From assembly GCA_024346935.1 (NCBI GenBank), contig AP024878.1, forward strand, positions 1,674,001 to 1,738,000: a stretch of 64,000 nt of DNA, written 5' to 3'. A program made the position numbers and the translations under genes. Origin of the DNA: Vibrio inusitatus. GTDB lineage: Bacteria; Pseudomonadota; Gammaproteobacteria; Enterobacterales; Vibrionaceae. Each line of letters begins with the position of its first letter. The first letter of the stretch is position 1. Below the pieces are notes generated by a model. That model did no database searches, had not been told where the DNA came from, and was given only the letters and a program-made list of their open reading frames with translations. Shown here in pieces: positions 17,790 through 26,724 of this stretch.

Positions 17790-20700
17790 TTACGCCGCGC
17801 GCACGTCAATTCTATGGAAAAGGCGATAGAGAACAGGCACCACTATCAAAGTCAGTACTGTAGCGAAGCCCAGACCAAACATGATGGTTACCGCCATTGG
17901 CTTAAAGAAAATATCGGGCAATAGTGGAATCATACCCAAAATAGTCGTAATTGCCGCCATACACACAGGTCTAACACGACTCAATGCCGCTTCTACAACC
18001 GCAGTATAAGGTTCCTTACCAGAACGTATTTCCAATTCAATCTGATCGATCAATACGATACCATTTTTCAACAGCATTCCGGATAGACTCAAGAAACCAA
18101 GTAACGCCATAAAACCAAATGGTGTGTTGAGCAGTAACAATCCACTGGTAACACCAATAAGAGCAAGAGGCACAGTTAGCCATACTATCAATGGTTCTTT
18201 CACGGAATTAAACAGGAATACAGTGATCAAGAACATGAATAAATAGCCCATAGGCATGCTGGCGAACAAAGAACCTTTAGCATCGTTAGAAGACTCATAT
18301 TCACCACCCCACTCTAAGCTGTAACCCGGTGGCATCTCAATAGCTTCGACTTTACTTTGTATACGTGCTTGCAGTGTTGCTGCGGTCTCTTCACCTAGCA
18401 GATCAGGATCGGCAAACACAGTAAGCATACGTTTTCTGTTTTTACGAACAATAAGAGGATCTTCCCAACGTACCTCATTGCCTAAAGTAATCTGTTGCAG
18501 TGGAATGTAGTCATTCAGCACAGGGCTCCAGATCTTCATACCTTCGATATTTCGAAAATCAACACGTTCCTCTTCCGTCAAGCGGGTCACAATTGGCATT
18601 AAAGTCGTACCATCTCGATACACACCAACTGTTAATCCAGAGAATGACATTTGTAAGAAATCATCCATGTCATTTTTACTGATACCGTATCGGCGTGCTT
18701 GACTCTCATTAAATTGCGGCTCAACTACTTTTGTTCGCTCACGCCAGTCATGTCTAACACCTGTTGCGCCGGGATCAGCATTCAAAATATCGACAACCTG
18801 AGAGGCTATGCCACGAAGAATAGTAGGATCAGAGCCAATAATCCTTGCTTCAATCTTCGCTCCACCACCAGGACCAAGTTCGATCTGCTTTAATTTATAA
18901 TCAATTTCAGGAAAGTGCGTTGAGACATATTTTCGGTATTTGTCCATGATGTCGTGAAGCACTTCATAGCTCTCCACCCTAGTCACTATCTCTCCATAAG
19001 CAGCATAACTTTTCTCCGGAGTATAGGTCAGCATAAAGCGCTCTAGCCCCTTACCCGCAGTAGTCGTTACAGCTTCAACACCGTCTTGTTCAAGAAGCCA
19101 GCTTTCAATCGCCTGCATTTTGGTATTAGTAACACGAATATCGCTACCTTCCGGCAACCATATGTCGGACATAAATATTGGCGTTGTCGATGATGGGAAG
19201 AAGGCTTGTTTGATGAAGGTAAAACCGTACATGCTAACGCCAAGCGCTACAACAAGAACGACAACCGTTCCCCAAGCATTACGCATGCAAAATTCTAAGA
19301 ACTTTTTATAGGTAACAAAGACAAAACCGTTGTATGGGTCCGCATCCGCATCACCTTTAAATTTTTGTCCTTTAAAGAACATATTTGCAAAAAATGGCGT
19401 TAGAGATATTGCAGTAAACCAAGACAACATTAACGATATAAGCAATACCGAGAACAGCGTTGCACAGTATTCACCTGTCGAATCTTCAGACAAACCGATA
19501 GGCGCAAACGCAGTAACAGCGATAACGGTAGCACCTAACAGCGGCCACTTAGTCTGGGTTACGATATCGGTCGCAGCTTGCATTCTCGTCCGTCCCTTTT
19601 GGGTCCCAACGAGTATACCTTCAACGACCACAATGGCGTTATCTACCAACATACCAAGCGCGATGACCAGAGCACCAAGAGAGATGCGCTGTAAATCGAT
19701 GGCTAGATATTTCATGAACACAAACGTGCCCAAAACTGTCACTAGTAAGATTAAACCAATTAACAGACCAGAACGAAGCCCCATGAAGAACAGTAGTACA
19801 ACGATTACGATCGCTACCGCTTGTCCAAGACTGATGACAAAGCCACTGACTGACTTGTCGACTTCTTTTGGTTGACTGTAAATTTCTGAAATTGTTACGC
19901 CTACTGGTTGTTGATATTTCAACTCAGCTAAGCGTTGATCAAGTTTTTTCCCAACACTGACAACGTTCACACCTGCGTTAAATGAAATACCTACATTCAA
20001 CGCAAAGTTGCCGTTGTAATTAATAAGGTTGGTTGGCACGTCAATGTATCCGCGTTTAACTTCAGCTACATCACGCAAATAAATTAAACCTGAATCCTGT
20101 TTGGCGGAATCGGTGATGATTAAATCACCTAATTGTTCAACATCCTGAAACTCACCCGTTGGATGTATACGAATGTATTCGTCACCAAATCGAACAGCCC
20201 CTGCAGGAGAAATAATGTTTTGTGTATTAAGAAGGTCTGCAACAGTTGAAGGAGAAATGCCTAAGGTGTTTAAGCGCTTCATCGACATTTCAATAAAGAC
20301 TTGCTCTTGCTGATCACCGGAGACCGCAACTTTACTAATCCCATCAATCAACTCGAGATCTCGACGCAAATAATCGACATAATCAAGAAGCTCTTTGTAG
20401 GTGTAGCCCTCACCTGTAACAGCAAGTAGCACTCCATATACATCACCAAAGTCGTCTATGACAGCAGGTGTATTGACCCCCGGAGGAAGCGTACCTTCTA
20501 GATCCGTCACCTTTCTGCGCAATTCATCCCAAATTTGTGGCAGATCATCCGGGCCATAATTGTTTTTCATCGTAACGGTTATCTGTGATAAACCACGACT
20601 TGAAATCGAATTAACTTCGTCTACGTAGGTAAGTTGTTGGATAGCCTTTTCGAGGGGATAGGTCACTTCCTCTTCGACTTGTTGCGGTGTTGCTCCCGGA

Positions 20701-20894
20701 TAACTGGTCACCACCATCGCATCTTTAATCGTGAAAGCGGGATCTTCTAGTCGACCTAATTCGAAAAACGAAGCGGTACCACCGATAAAGAAGATCAGTG
20801 CAATCATCCAACTGATTACTTTATTTTTGATGAAATAGGCAGCAATTCCAGTTGTGCCGTCATCATTTTGCTGCTCTTGATTTTCCTTACTCAT
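17790..20894 (-). CDS. RND efflux permease with two adaptors (VexK-like)
   Basis: Inner membrane proton-driven exporter of 1034 residues, last gene of a three-gene operon with two adaptors upstream. It has an N-terminal helix (WMIALIFFIGGTASFFELGR), paired large periplasmic domains and two helix bundles. The proton-relay motif is ALGMLVDNAIVVVEG: one Asp is kept and the second position is Asn, a variant also found in other RND subfamilies. The start overlaps the second adaptor's stop as ATGA. The two-adaptor layout resembles VexIJK of Vibrio cholerae, which handles detergent or bile-type compounds. Orthology is inferred from layout only. No outer membrane factor gene is adjacent, so TolC is the likely partner. 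Confidence 0.9.
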   Translation of the reverse strand: MSKENQEQQNDDGTTGIAAYFIKNKVISWMIALIFFIGGTASFFELGRLEDPAFTIKDAMVVTSYPGATPQQVEEEVTYPLEKAIQQLTYVDEVNSISSRGLSQITVTMKNNYGPDDLPQIWDELRRKVTDLEGTLPPGVNTPAVIDDFGDVYGVLLAVTGEGYTYKELLDYVDYLRRDLELIDGISKVAVSGDQQEQVFIEMSMKRLNTLGISPSTVADLLNTQNIISPAGAVRFGDEYIRIHPTGEFQDVEQLGDLIITDSAKQDSGLIYLRDVAEVKRGYIDVPTNLINYNGNFALNVGISFNAGVNVVSVGKKLDQRLAELKYQQPVGVTISEIYSQPKEVDKSVSGFVISLGQAVAIVIVVLLFFMGLRSGLLIGLILLVTVLGTFVFMKYLAIDLQRISLGALVIALGMLVDNAIVVVEGILVGTQKGRTRMQAATDIVTQTKWPLLGATVIAVTAFAPIGLSEDSTGEYCATLFSVLLISLMLSWFTAISLTPFFANMFFKGQKFKGDADADPYNGFVFVTYKKFLEFCMRNAWGTVVVLVVALGVSMYGFTFIKQAFFPSSTTPIFMSDIWLPEGSDIRVTNTKMQAIESWLLEQDGVEAVTTTAGKGLERFMLTYTPEKSYAAYGEIVTRVESYEVLHDIMDKYRKYVSTHFPEIDYKLKQIELGPGGGAKIEARIIGSDPTILRGIASQVVDILNADPGATGVRHDWRERTKVVEPQFNESQARRYGISKNDMDDFLQMSFSGLTVGVYRDGTTLMPIVTRLTEEERVDFRNIEGMKIWSPVLNDYIPLQQITLGNEVRWEDPLIVRKNRKRMLTVFADPDLLGEETAATLQARIQSKVEAIEMPPGYSLEWGGEYESSNDAKGSLFASMPMGYLFMFLITVFLFNSVKEPLIVWLTVPLALIGVTSGLLLLNTPFGFMALLGFLSLSGMLLKNGIVLIDQIELEIRSGKEPYTAVVEAALSRVRPVCMAAITTILGMIPLLPDIFFKPMAVTIMFGLGFATVLTLIVVPVLYRLFHRIDVRAA

Positions 20895-21985
20895 TGAACA
20901 GCCTCCTTCTTAATTACTTCCACTTGAGCTCCCTCTCGCAGTTGCGACAAGCCTTTAGTTACTATCGTTTCTGCACTTTCTAGACCACTGATTACTTTGA
21001 TCGTTTTGCTGTACATTTTCCCTAAAACAATCAGGCGCTTTCGTACCTTATCGCCTTCTAGAATCCAAACGTACGTCTCCCCTTTATCGAGCGTATCGCC
21101 ATCGGCGTTAATCACAGCGCTGAGAGGAATATTAGTTCCAGAACTTACATTTAAACCAGTCTCACTGCTCTTTGCTGTTACCTCAAGAGCCATACCATCC
21201 AAAATCACTTCAGTTTCAGGCATTGGCATAATTAGGGTGACGTTATAAGTTCCAGTGGCTGGATCTGGCTCTGTTGTAAACTCTTTTATCTTCGCATCAT
21301 AAATATTGCCACTGTCTACTTTTACCTTGGCAACAATTCGGCGCAAATCAAGATCACTCGGTTGATGAATAAACAAACGATCAGGCACTTGAATGAGTAC
21401 TTCAACGGATTCAGTACTGTGAATATTGACGATTTGTTGTCCTACTTGGATATTTTCAAATCTATCCACATTTACACGAGAAATAATGCCGTCCGCTGGG
21501 GCGGTTAATGTAGTGAACTTCAGGTATAACTCGGCTAATCGCAGATCCACAAGCGCAATGCTTCTTTGCGCTGCAATTTCATCAAATTGCGATTGAGCCA
21601 GTAGCCCTTTTTTCACTAACGGCGCCGAACGTTTATATTGACTGTTAATCGCAGCGTAGCTTGCTCTCGCATTGTCTACGGCAATCTTAAAGTCACGTGT
21701 ATCAAGCTGAGCAAGAAGATCACCTTTCTTCACTCGGTCCCCTTCATTGACCACGAGTTCAGTGACTTCACCCGCAACCCTAAAACTAAGATGAGAGCGA
21801 AGAGCGGCTTGTGCAACGGCCGGAAAAAAGATTCTGTCTGTAATTTCTGGTTCACCTAGCTGCAATACTTCTACTTTAGAAATATGTTCCGTAGGCTCAA
21901 CAACTGGCCTTTCGCAACCCGTAATTAGCGTTGTAAGCCCGAATAACAATACGCAGCGGGAGAGCTGCTTCATAGTCAACATCAT
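20891..21985 (-). CDS. RND periplasmic adaptor lipoprotein, second
   Basis: Membrane fusion protein of 364 residues from the ATG at 21985, which overlaps the first adaptor's stop (ATGA) and has AAGGAGAGAGG just upstream. An ATG at 22006 is possible but lies inside the preceding gene without this spacing. Lipobox LITGC anchors it in the inner membrane. It has lipoyl halves (VNEGDRVKKGDLLAQLDTRD and LTAPADGIISRVNVDRFENI), a short helical hairpin and a barrel domain. It presumably forms a hetero-adaptor with the upstream paralogue around the shared pump. Confidence 0.9.
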   Translation of the reverse strand: MMLTMKQLSRCVLLFGLTTLITGCERPVVEPTEHISKVEVLQLGEPEITDRIFFPAVAQAALRSHLSFRVAGEVTELVVNEGDRVKKGDLLAQLDTRDFKIAVDNARASYAAINSQYKRSAPLVKKGLLAQSQFDEIAAQRSIALVDLRLAELYLKFTTLTAPADGIISRVNVDRFENIQVGQQIVNIHSTESVEVLIQVPDRLFIHQPSDLDLRRIVAKVKVDSGNIYDAKIKEFTTEPDPATGTYNVTLIMPMPETEVILDGMALEVTAKSSETGLNVSSGTNIPLSAVINADGDTLDKGETYVWILEGDKVRKRLIVLGKMYSKTIKVISGLESAETIVTKGLSQLREGAQVEVIKKEAVQ

Positions 21986-23016
21986 AGACCTCTCTCCTTG
22001 ATCCATTCTCTTACCTTCATCCCTGCTGCTAACTCTTGTACACCGGATACAATAATCTGGTCTCCGTCATCAAGACCCGAACTGACTTCATTCAAGTTAC
22101 TAAGCTCAATAGTTACCTGCTCTACGGTAAAATCTTCTTTTACTCTCCACACACACGAACCGCTATCGCACTTAAAAAGAGCGGTCTTAGGTAATTTAGT
22201 TGGCTCAGATCTTGGAAGTTTGATATGAATATTACCGGACATACCTGGTAAAATGCCTAAGTCTTCAGGGCGTTGCATGACCATAGTAACTTTGTAGCTA
22301 CCGGTTGAGTTGTCCGACTCGGTATCTATTTCTTGAAAGGTCAGTGGGAATTGATGATCAGGAAAAGAATCAAATACCATATAGGATTCTACCGCATCAT
22401 AACCACGAAAGCGGTTGAGCAGTGAGTCAGGAAGCGGAAAGATAACTTTTAGTAATTCATTGGACTGTATGTTCATTACGCCTTGTTTGGCTTGAACGTA
22501 CTCAAAATTATCAATATTGACGAGCGAAATGGTGCCATCAAATGGTGCGAGTAATTTTGTATAGCTGTAGTTTGCCAGTGCTTGATCGTATTCAGCTCTT
22601 GCAGATTTATGCTTTGCTCTTGCCTGATCAAAGTCTTGTTCTGAGACAACCTTATCCGCAATCAGCTTTTTACTACGGTTAAATTGTACTGCCGCTAAAT
22701 CAAAATTGGCCTTGGCTTGAGAGCGCAATAACTTATATTCTTGATCATCAAGAACAGCAAGAAGATCTCCTTTTTTTACAGCAAGTCCCGCAGTGGCTGG
22801 AAGCTCTAACAGCTCGCCTGGGACTCGAAAAGCGAGTACTGCTCTATCACCTGCAGCAGATCCTGCAGGGAAAACTCGCTCAAAGCTTTTGTCTCCAACT
22901 GAAACCGTCAGGAATTTTGCTGGACGAGATTCAGGTTCAGAAACGGTTGCTTGCTTCTCACCACAAGCTGTTAAGCCGAGTGTTGCGAAAAGCACAACAA
23001 ACCAATGAGTACGCAT
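21982..23016 (-). CDS. RND periplasmic adaptor lipoprotein, first
   Basis: Membrane fusion protein of 344 residues, first gene of the operon. It has a lipoprotein signal with lipobox LTAC (Cys at about 18), a lipoyl half GLAVKKGDLLAVLDDQEYKL, a hairpin rich in Ala, Lys and Gln, and the second lipoyl half LLAPFDGTISLVNIDNFEYV. It parallels the second adaptor closely, so the pair probably arose by duplication. The 200 bp upstream holds its promoter and the terminator of the neighbouring membrane protein gene. Confidence 0.9.
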   Translation of the reverse strand: MRTHWFVVLFATLGLTACGEKQATVSEPESRPAKFLTVSVGDKSFERVFPAGSAAGDRAVLAFRVPGELLELPATAGLAVKKGDLLAVLDDQEYKLLRSQAKANFDLAAVQFNRSKKLIADKVVSEQDFDQARAKHKSARAEYDQALANYSYTKLLAPFDGTISLVNIDNFEYVQAKQGVMNIQSNELLKVIFPLPDSLLNRFRGYDAVESYMVFDSFPDHQFPLTFQEIDTESDNSTGSYKVTMVMQRPEDLGILPGMSGNIHIKLPRSEPTKLPKTALFKCDSGSCVWRVKEDFTVEQVTIELSNLNEVSSGLDDGDQIIVSGVQELAAGMKVREWIKERGL

Positions 23017-23158
23017 ATGATATCCTTATTCAGCGACTTTAGGATTAATCATAGATGTTTCAAGATGTTATAGCCACGTTAATCTGGTATTTTTAGCGCG
23101 CTTTCTTGTTGGCGGTCATTTAATAAACCAATATCTTACTCAACATAATTTTAGGCAC

Positions 23159-23184
23159 AAAAAAGAGCAGCCTACGCTGCCCTT
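23159..23184 (-). terminator. Intrinsic terminator after VC0807-like gene
   Basis: The minus strand forms GGGCAGC-GTAG-GCTGCTC followed by six T residues, 33 bp after the stop of the membrane protein gene. Confidence 0.75.
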
Positions 23185-23216
23185 TGAAAGTAAAAAACCT
23201 GACGAGTATTATGATT

Positions 23217-23918
23217 CTAAGACTCTTTGAGGTGAAATATTTGCTCAGTCTCTAAAGACGTCATAGAACGAATTTGACGCCACACATAGTAAAAGATACC
23301 GAGCATCATTAGCATACTTGGTATAGCAATGACTGGATAACTATACAGCGTCATTTTACCTAACTCTTCGTTAAACGCTGCGGTGCCTGCAGGACTCGTC
23401 ACAATATAGGTGGCTAAGGCGTAATTCATAGCTGAAGAGAATGCAAACGTACTTGCAAATAAATAATTTGAATTCATAAGACAGCGATCAAAAGCTTTCT
23501 CATTACCACTTTCTTTCAAGCGTTCTTCAATTAGAGACAAGTTTAAGACGGTTTTATTGAAGATAAGTTTTTGCATCAATGGATGACGGGTAAACGTTGA
23601 CCCCAATACCACAATACCAATCAGGCCCGGAATCAGCGCTTCTTTTAAAGCTAACCAACGAGTATCTAATTCTAGTAAGCCGATACCGCCAGTTAGAAGC
23701 ACACTGACAAAACCCAGCGCAGCAATAAAATTGAATTTTTTATGGCGAATCAGCTCAAGACCACCATAAGCGACCGGAAAAGACAGAGCGACAACCAAAG
23801 ACAGTACTGTGCCCAGATGCTCATCCCCACTAAACTTCATCAAAATGAGTGAAGGGATAAATACGTTGAACAGTATCTCAAACAGAGGGTTGGTTTTCTT
23901 GGTAGTGGTGTTACTCAT
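23217..23918 (-). CDS. VC0807-like multi-pass membrane protein
   Basis: Inner membrane protein of 233 residues with about six hydrophobic segments. It resembles the Vibrio VC0807 family: an N-terminal NPLFEILFNVFIPSLILMKF segment, a middle loop PLMQKLIFNKTVLN, and SSAMNYALATYIVTSPAGT near the C-terminus. Function is not established. It has its own terminator and lies upstream of the two-adaptor RND operon in the same direction, but the terminator argues against co-transcription. Confidence 0.7.
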   Translation of the reverse strand: MSNTTTKKTNPLFEILFNVFIPSLILMKFSGDEHLGTVLSLVVALSFPVAYGGLELIRHKKFNFIAALGFVSVLLTGGIGLLELDTRWLALKEALIPGLIGIVVLGSTFTRHPLMQKLIFNKTVLNLSLIEERLKESGNEKAFDRCLMNSNYLFASTFAFSSAMNYALATYIVTSPAGTAAFNEELGKMTLYSYPVIAIPSMLMMLGIFYYVWRQIRSMTSLETEQIFHLKES

Positions 23919-24427
23919 AGTATTCCAGTATTACGCGCTATATTTGTCTTTATTGGATGGGGATTGTTCCTTGCGAAACGCAAAATGTAAAGTCCTTATA
24001 GTTTAGCAATCATGACAAGAGAGTTCAAAATCACATCTAATGCCTTAATGAACACCACCTTTGATTTTTTACGTCAAGACATTCATTCCTCAACACATCT
24101 CTCAATTACCAATTAGAAAGTCGCATAAAAAATGACGCAAGAATGCGCTGTAACGGCGATACATTGATAAATGATTGTAACTAGAGAACAAACACGAACA
24201 AGATTATGAAACTAGTAGAAGTTGCTTTGTTAGCATAAACATCTATCGAGACGCTGAATTTGATGAGTTAATGGGGCGTTGATTCAAAAGTGAGTGACTG
24301 ATCAACATTCCGTTAACCTGAACCAACAAAACTGTCTAACCAATCACGTTAAATAATACAATACTATTGTATGCTCTTCCTCATTCTACAAAGGAATACA
24401 AACTAATTTAACGTGGGAAAAAAGATT
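23919..24427. other. Long intergenic leader, nested inverted repeats
   Basis: No gene is seen in about 500 bp. The right part contains the leader of the lipoprotein gene, with two perfect inverted repeats nested in one another (24345-24415). The left part contains the promoter side of the VC0807-like gene. Confidence 0.5.
24345..24415 (+). promoter_or_regulatory. Nested inverted repeats in lipoprotein leader
   Basis: Outer arms CACGTTAAAT (24345-24354) and ATTTAACGTG (24406-24415) are a perfect 10-bp inverted repeat. Inside lies ATACAATACTATTGTAT (24356-24372), a perfect 8-bp dyad around one base. An AAAGGAA at about 24390 lies within the enclosed loop. The right outer arm is 12 bases before the ATG at 24428. 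The inner dyad could be an operator; the outer pair could fold in the mRNA. Confidence 0.5.
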
Positions 24428-25090
24428 ATGAAAAAGATGTATCTAGGTCTAGTTGTTGCTGGCTTACTAGCAGGTTGTGCGGCACCAAGTGATAATGCAA
24501 CTACAACTCCAGAAGCAAAAGAAACCGGCAAAGTTATGGCCGTTGCTACAGGCAACCTAATAGCAGATCCAAATATTGTTGAGTTTCGCGCTAATAGCGG
24601 TACAAGCGATGTTTGGAACAAGCTTGCAGACAAAAACAATGGTCTAGGTGATGTAGGTAGCTCAAAGGTATCTGCATTTGAAGATGAAGGTTCTGTGCGC
24701 ATCCGCTTTGTAGCGTCTTCAGATGACTTCTCAGCTATGCCAGGTCTTAGCCAACAAGTAAACGGCTTACAGGCAAACACAGATTACACCTTGTCTCTTT
24801 ATGTTGAAGACAAGAAAGGTGCAGCTTCTCCAACATCAGTGGTTGTTGGTGCGACAGACGCAACAGGTAAAGAATTAGTAGAACAAACTTTCCATGTAGC
24901 GAGCATGACTAATGCACCTCAGGCAGACAGAAAGTCTTTCCGTCAGGTAGCAGTAGAGTTCAACTCTGGTAGCAATACTACAGCGACTATTTTCGCTAAA
25001 CTGAAAATAGACGATGCTTCTGCGATCAGTGGCGATATCGGTAAAGAAACTGAAATTCGCGTTGATGCATTCTCTTTAACTAAAAAGTAA
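24428..25090 (+). CDS. Lipoprotein, possible jelly-roll binding domain
   Basis: Lipoprotein of about 220 residues with signal KKMYLGLVVAGLLAGC (lipobox LAGC) and a low-complexity linker rich in Ala, Thr and Asn. The rest is beta-rich, with a pattern (Gln-x-Val-x-Gly-Leu-x-x-x-Thr-x-Tyr-Thr-Leu-Ser) seen in jelly-roll carbohydrate-binding modules of the CBM4/9 type. That match is by eye only. The ATG at 24428 fits the signal. A GTG at 24413 is the alternative start and would lengthen it by five residues. A strong terminator follows, so it is a single-gene unit. Confidence 0.75.
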   Translation: MKKMYLGLVVAGLLAGCAAPSDNATTTPEAKETGKVMAVATGNLIADPNIVEFRANSGTSDVWNKLADKNNGLGDVGSSKVSAFEDEGSVRIRFVASSDDFSAMPGLSQQVNGLQANTDYTLSLYVEDKKGAASPTSVVVGATDATGKELVEQTFHVASMTNAPQADRKSFRQVAVEFNSGSNTTATIFAKLKIDDASAISGDIGKETEIRVDAFSLTKK

Positions 25091-25107
25091 TGCTGTAAAG
25101 ACGATTC

Positions 25108-25145
25108 AAAAAAATGCCGATCATGATGTATGAGCGGCATTTTTT
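25108..25145 (+). terminator. Intrinsic terminator of the lipoprotein gene
   Basis: AAAAAAATGCCG and CGGCATTTTTT pair around a 15-base loop, 18 bp after the stop. The A-run on the left makes it potentially bidirectional, serving pspC as well. Confidence 0.8.
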
Positions 25146-25162
25146 ATGAACCTCAATAAACA

Positions 25163-25546
25163 CTACAGATTTCGAAACGCTGTGTTTGTTTTTCGCGTAT
25201 CCGAGGTCACATAAGCTTCCATTTTCCTGAGATTTATTTCCATTTCTTCAAAGTCTTGTTCCATCACGGTAAGCAATTCTTTCGGTGCCTTGCCCGACTG
25301 CCACGGTTTTTGTTTCATTTGATGGTCAAACTGCTGCTGTCTAGTCTGAAAGATTTGAGGCGATTGTTTTTCAAGCATCAAGCTTGCAGCAAAATACGCC
25401 AACACCATAACAAAACCGCCACCTAGTAAAGCTGCCGACACAAACAAGATTCTAACCACCCAGACTTCAATGCCGAAGCGTGCCGCAATACCTGCACACA
25501 CACCTGTCAGCTTTCCATTGTGCGTGTCTCGATATAAGCCTCTCAT
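25163..25546 (-). CDS. pspC: Phage shock protein C
   Basis: Inner membrane regulator of the Psp envelope-stress response, 127 residues. It has the PspC domain at the N-terminus (RDTHNGKLTGVCAGIAARFG, then VWVVRILFV), one membrane helix, and a C-terminal cytoplasmic tail with a predicted helix. With PspB it senses secretin or proton-motive-force stress and recruits PspA. Its start overlaps the pspB stop as TAATG. Last gene of pspABC. Confidence 0.93.
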   Translation of the reverse strand: MRGLYRDTHNGKLTGVCAGIAARFGIEVWVVRILFVSAALLGGGFVMVLAYFAASLMLEKQSPQIFQTRQQQFDHQMKQKPWQSGKAPKELLTVMEQDFEEMEINLRKMEAYVTSDTRKTNTAFRNL

Positions 25547-25773
25547 TAACTAGACCTCCAATTTGGTGACTCCGCATCCAAAATCTTTTCCAATGTCTCT
25601 ATTCGTTGCTTCATCTGCACCGCTTTCGCTGAAAGTTGCTGAAGTTGCTCCCTCTCATTTCCAGATAACCCCTGCCCTAGTTTACGCTTACTTCTGTAAT
25701 GCAGAATCAACCATAACGGGGCAACAAAGATTAAGAAAACACTGAGTGGTACCGTGATCAATGCTGTAGACAT
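25546..25773 (-). CDS. pspB: Phage shock protein B
   Basis: Small inner membrane protein of 75 residues: an N-terminal helix (VPLSVFLIFVAPLWLILHY), then a basic stretch and a C-terminal leucine-zipper-like helix (LQQLSAKAVQMKQRIETLEK). It partners PspC. It lies between pspA and pspC in one operon, about 12 bp after the pspA stop. Confidence 0.93.
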   Translation of the reverse strand: MSTALITVPLSVFLIFVAPLWLILHYRSKRKLGQGLSGNEREQLQQLSAKAVQMKQRIETLEKILDAESPNWRSS

Positions 25774-25785
25774 TTCGCCCCCTTA

Positions 25786-26448
25786 TTAGTCTTTATTCAT
25801 CGTAGTTTTCATTTTTTGCAGCTCTTGTTCTATTTCATCATCGGCCTGCAACTCGGCAAACTGATCATCTAAACTTGCCTCTTTACCAACTTGATAACTG
25901 TCTGCGTCGGCTTCTAATCGATCAATTTTCTGTTCATATTGCTCAAATTTAGCCAGCGTATCTTTGGTACGGCTGTTGTGCAGGTGTTGCTGAACATCTT
26001 TTCGACTTTTAGCCGCATCTTGGCGCATTGCTAATGCCGATTGGCGAGCTCGAGTTTCGTTAATCTTGCTCTCTAATTTACCTACCTCGTCGCTCAGCTT
26101 AGTGATGGTTTCTTCAACCAAGGTTTGCTCAGTATGTAACGATTTCATCACCTTAGTAATACGTTGTTTTTCTATCAAGGCTGCACGAGCTAACTCTTCT
26201 CTACCACGGCTTAATGCGAGTGACGCTTTTTGTTGCCAGTCTTCTACCTGCTCTTCAACCTGAGCCACTTTGCGCTGAAGTTCTTTTCGTTCAGCCAAAG
26301 CTTTAGCAGAACTAGTGCGCACTTCGACTAATGTGTCTTCCATTTCTTGGATAATAAGTCGGATCATTTTCTCTGGATCTTCTGCCTTATCCAGCAACGA
26401 ATTAATGTTTGAGTTCACTATGTCAGCAAATCGAGAAAAAATACCCAT
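25786..26448 (-). CDS. pspA: Phage shock protein A
   Basis: Peripheral membrane protein of 220 residues from the IM30/ESCRT-III-like family. It binds damaged inner membrane and inhibits PspF when unbound. The N-terminal amphipathic helix (MGIFSRFADIVNSNINSLLD) and the long coiled coil are visible. The ATG at 26448 is preceded by AGGAG and matches the family start. An open frame to 26547 adds 33 residues unlike PspA and would cross the sigma-54 promoter, so it is rejected. First gene of pspABC. Confidence 0.94.
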   Translation of the reverse strand: MGIFSRFADIVNSNINSLLDKAEDPEKMIRLIIQEMEDTLVEVRTSSAKALAERKELQRKVAQVEEQVEDWQQKASLALSRGREELARAALIEKQRITKVMKSLHTEQTLVEETITKLSDEVGKLESKINETRARQSALAMRQDAAKSRKDVQQHLHNSRTKDTLAKFEQYEQKIDRLEADADSYQVGKEASLDDQFAELQADDEIEQELQKMKTTMNKD

Positions 26449-26510
26449 TTGATTTCTCCTGTATCGGTATTGTTTGTGGCCGCGTATTTCGCGCCTACTT
26501 GCTAGTGTTA

Positions 26511-26527
26511 TCCAAATTACATGCCAA
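26511..26527 (-). promoter_or_regulatory. Sigma-54 promoter of pspABC
   Basis: The minus strand reads TTGGCATGTAATTTGGA, close to the consensus YTGGCACGRNNNTTGCW with the GG and G elements at correct spacing. It lies about 60 bp upstream of pspA and faces away from pspF, the sigma-54 activator encoded divergently. The match is by eye; the arrangement is the classical psp layout. Confidence 0.75.
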
Positions 26528-26724
26528 ACTTGCGTAGTCAATCTCACCTAGAGAAATTAAAATAACAATTGCATTTATAAACAATAAGTTAAGAATGTCC
26601 ACGCTGTTATTTGTAGTCACGATTAGTGATATGAAGTCGATTTCAAACCGTCAAAATGTTTGACATTAACTGTGAATAGTAAATTATTAACCACTAATCG
26701 GTTAAAAATACCAACTGGAATATC

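Noticed and set aside
19330..19875. 181-codon plus-strand frame opposite the second RND pump
   Set aside because: It is an antisense shadow of the pump coding sequence; its Thr, Ser and Pro-rich composition reflects the opposite strand's hydrophobic codons.
24403..24780. 125-codon minus-strand frame opposite the lipoprotein gene
   Set aside because: Shadow of the well-supported lipoprotein gene, which has a lipobox and a terminator.
26449..26547. N-terminal extension of PspA by 33 residues
   Set aside because: The added residues do not match PspA, and the ATG at 26448 has a strong AGGAG and the canonical MGIFSRF start; the sigma-54 promoter lies in the extension.
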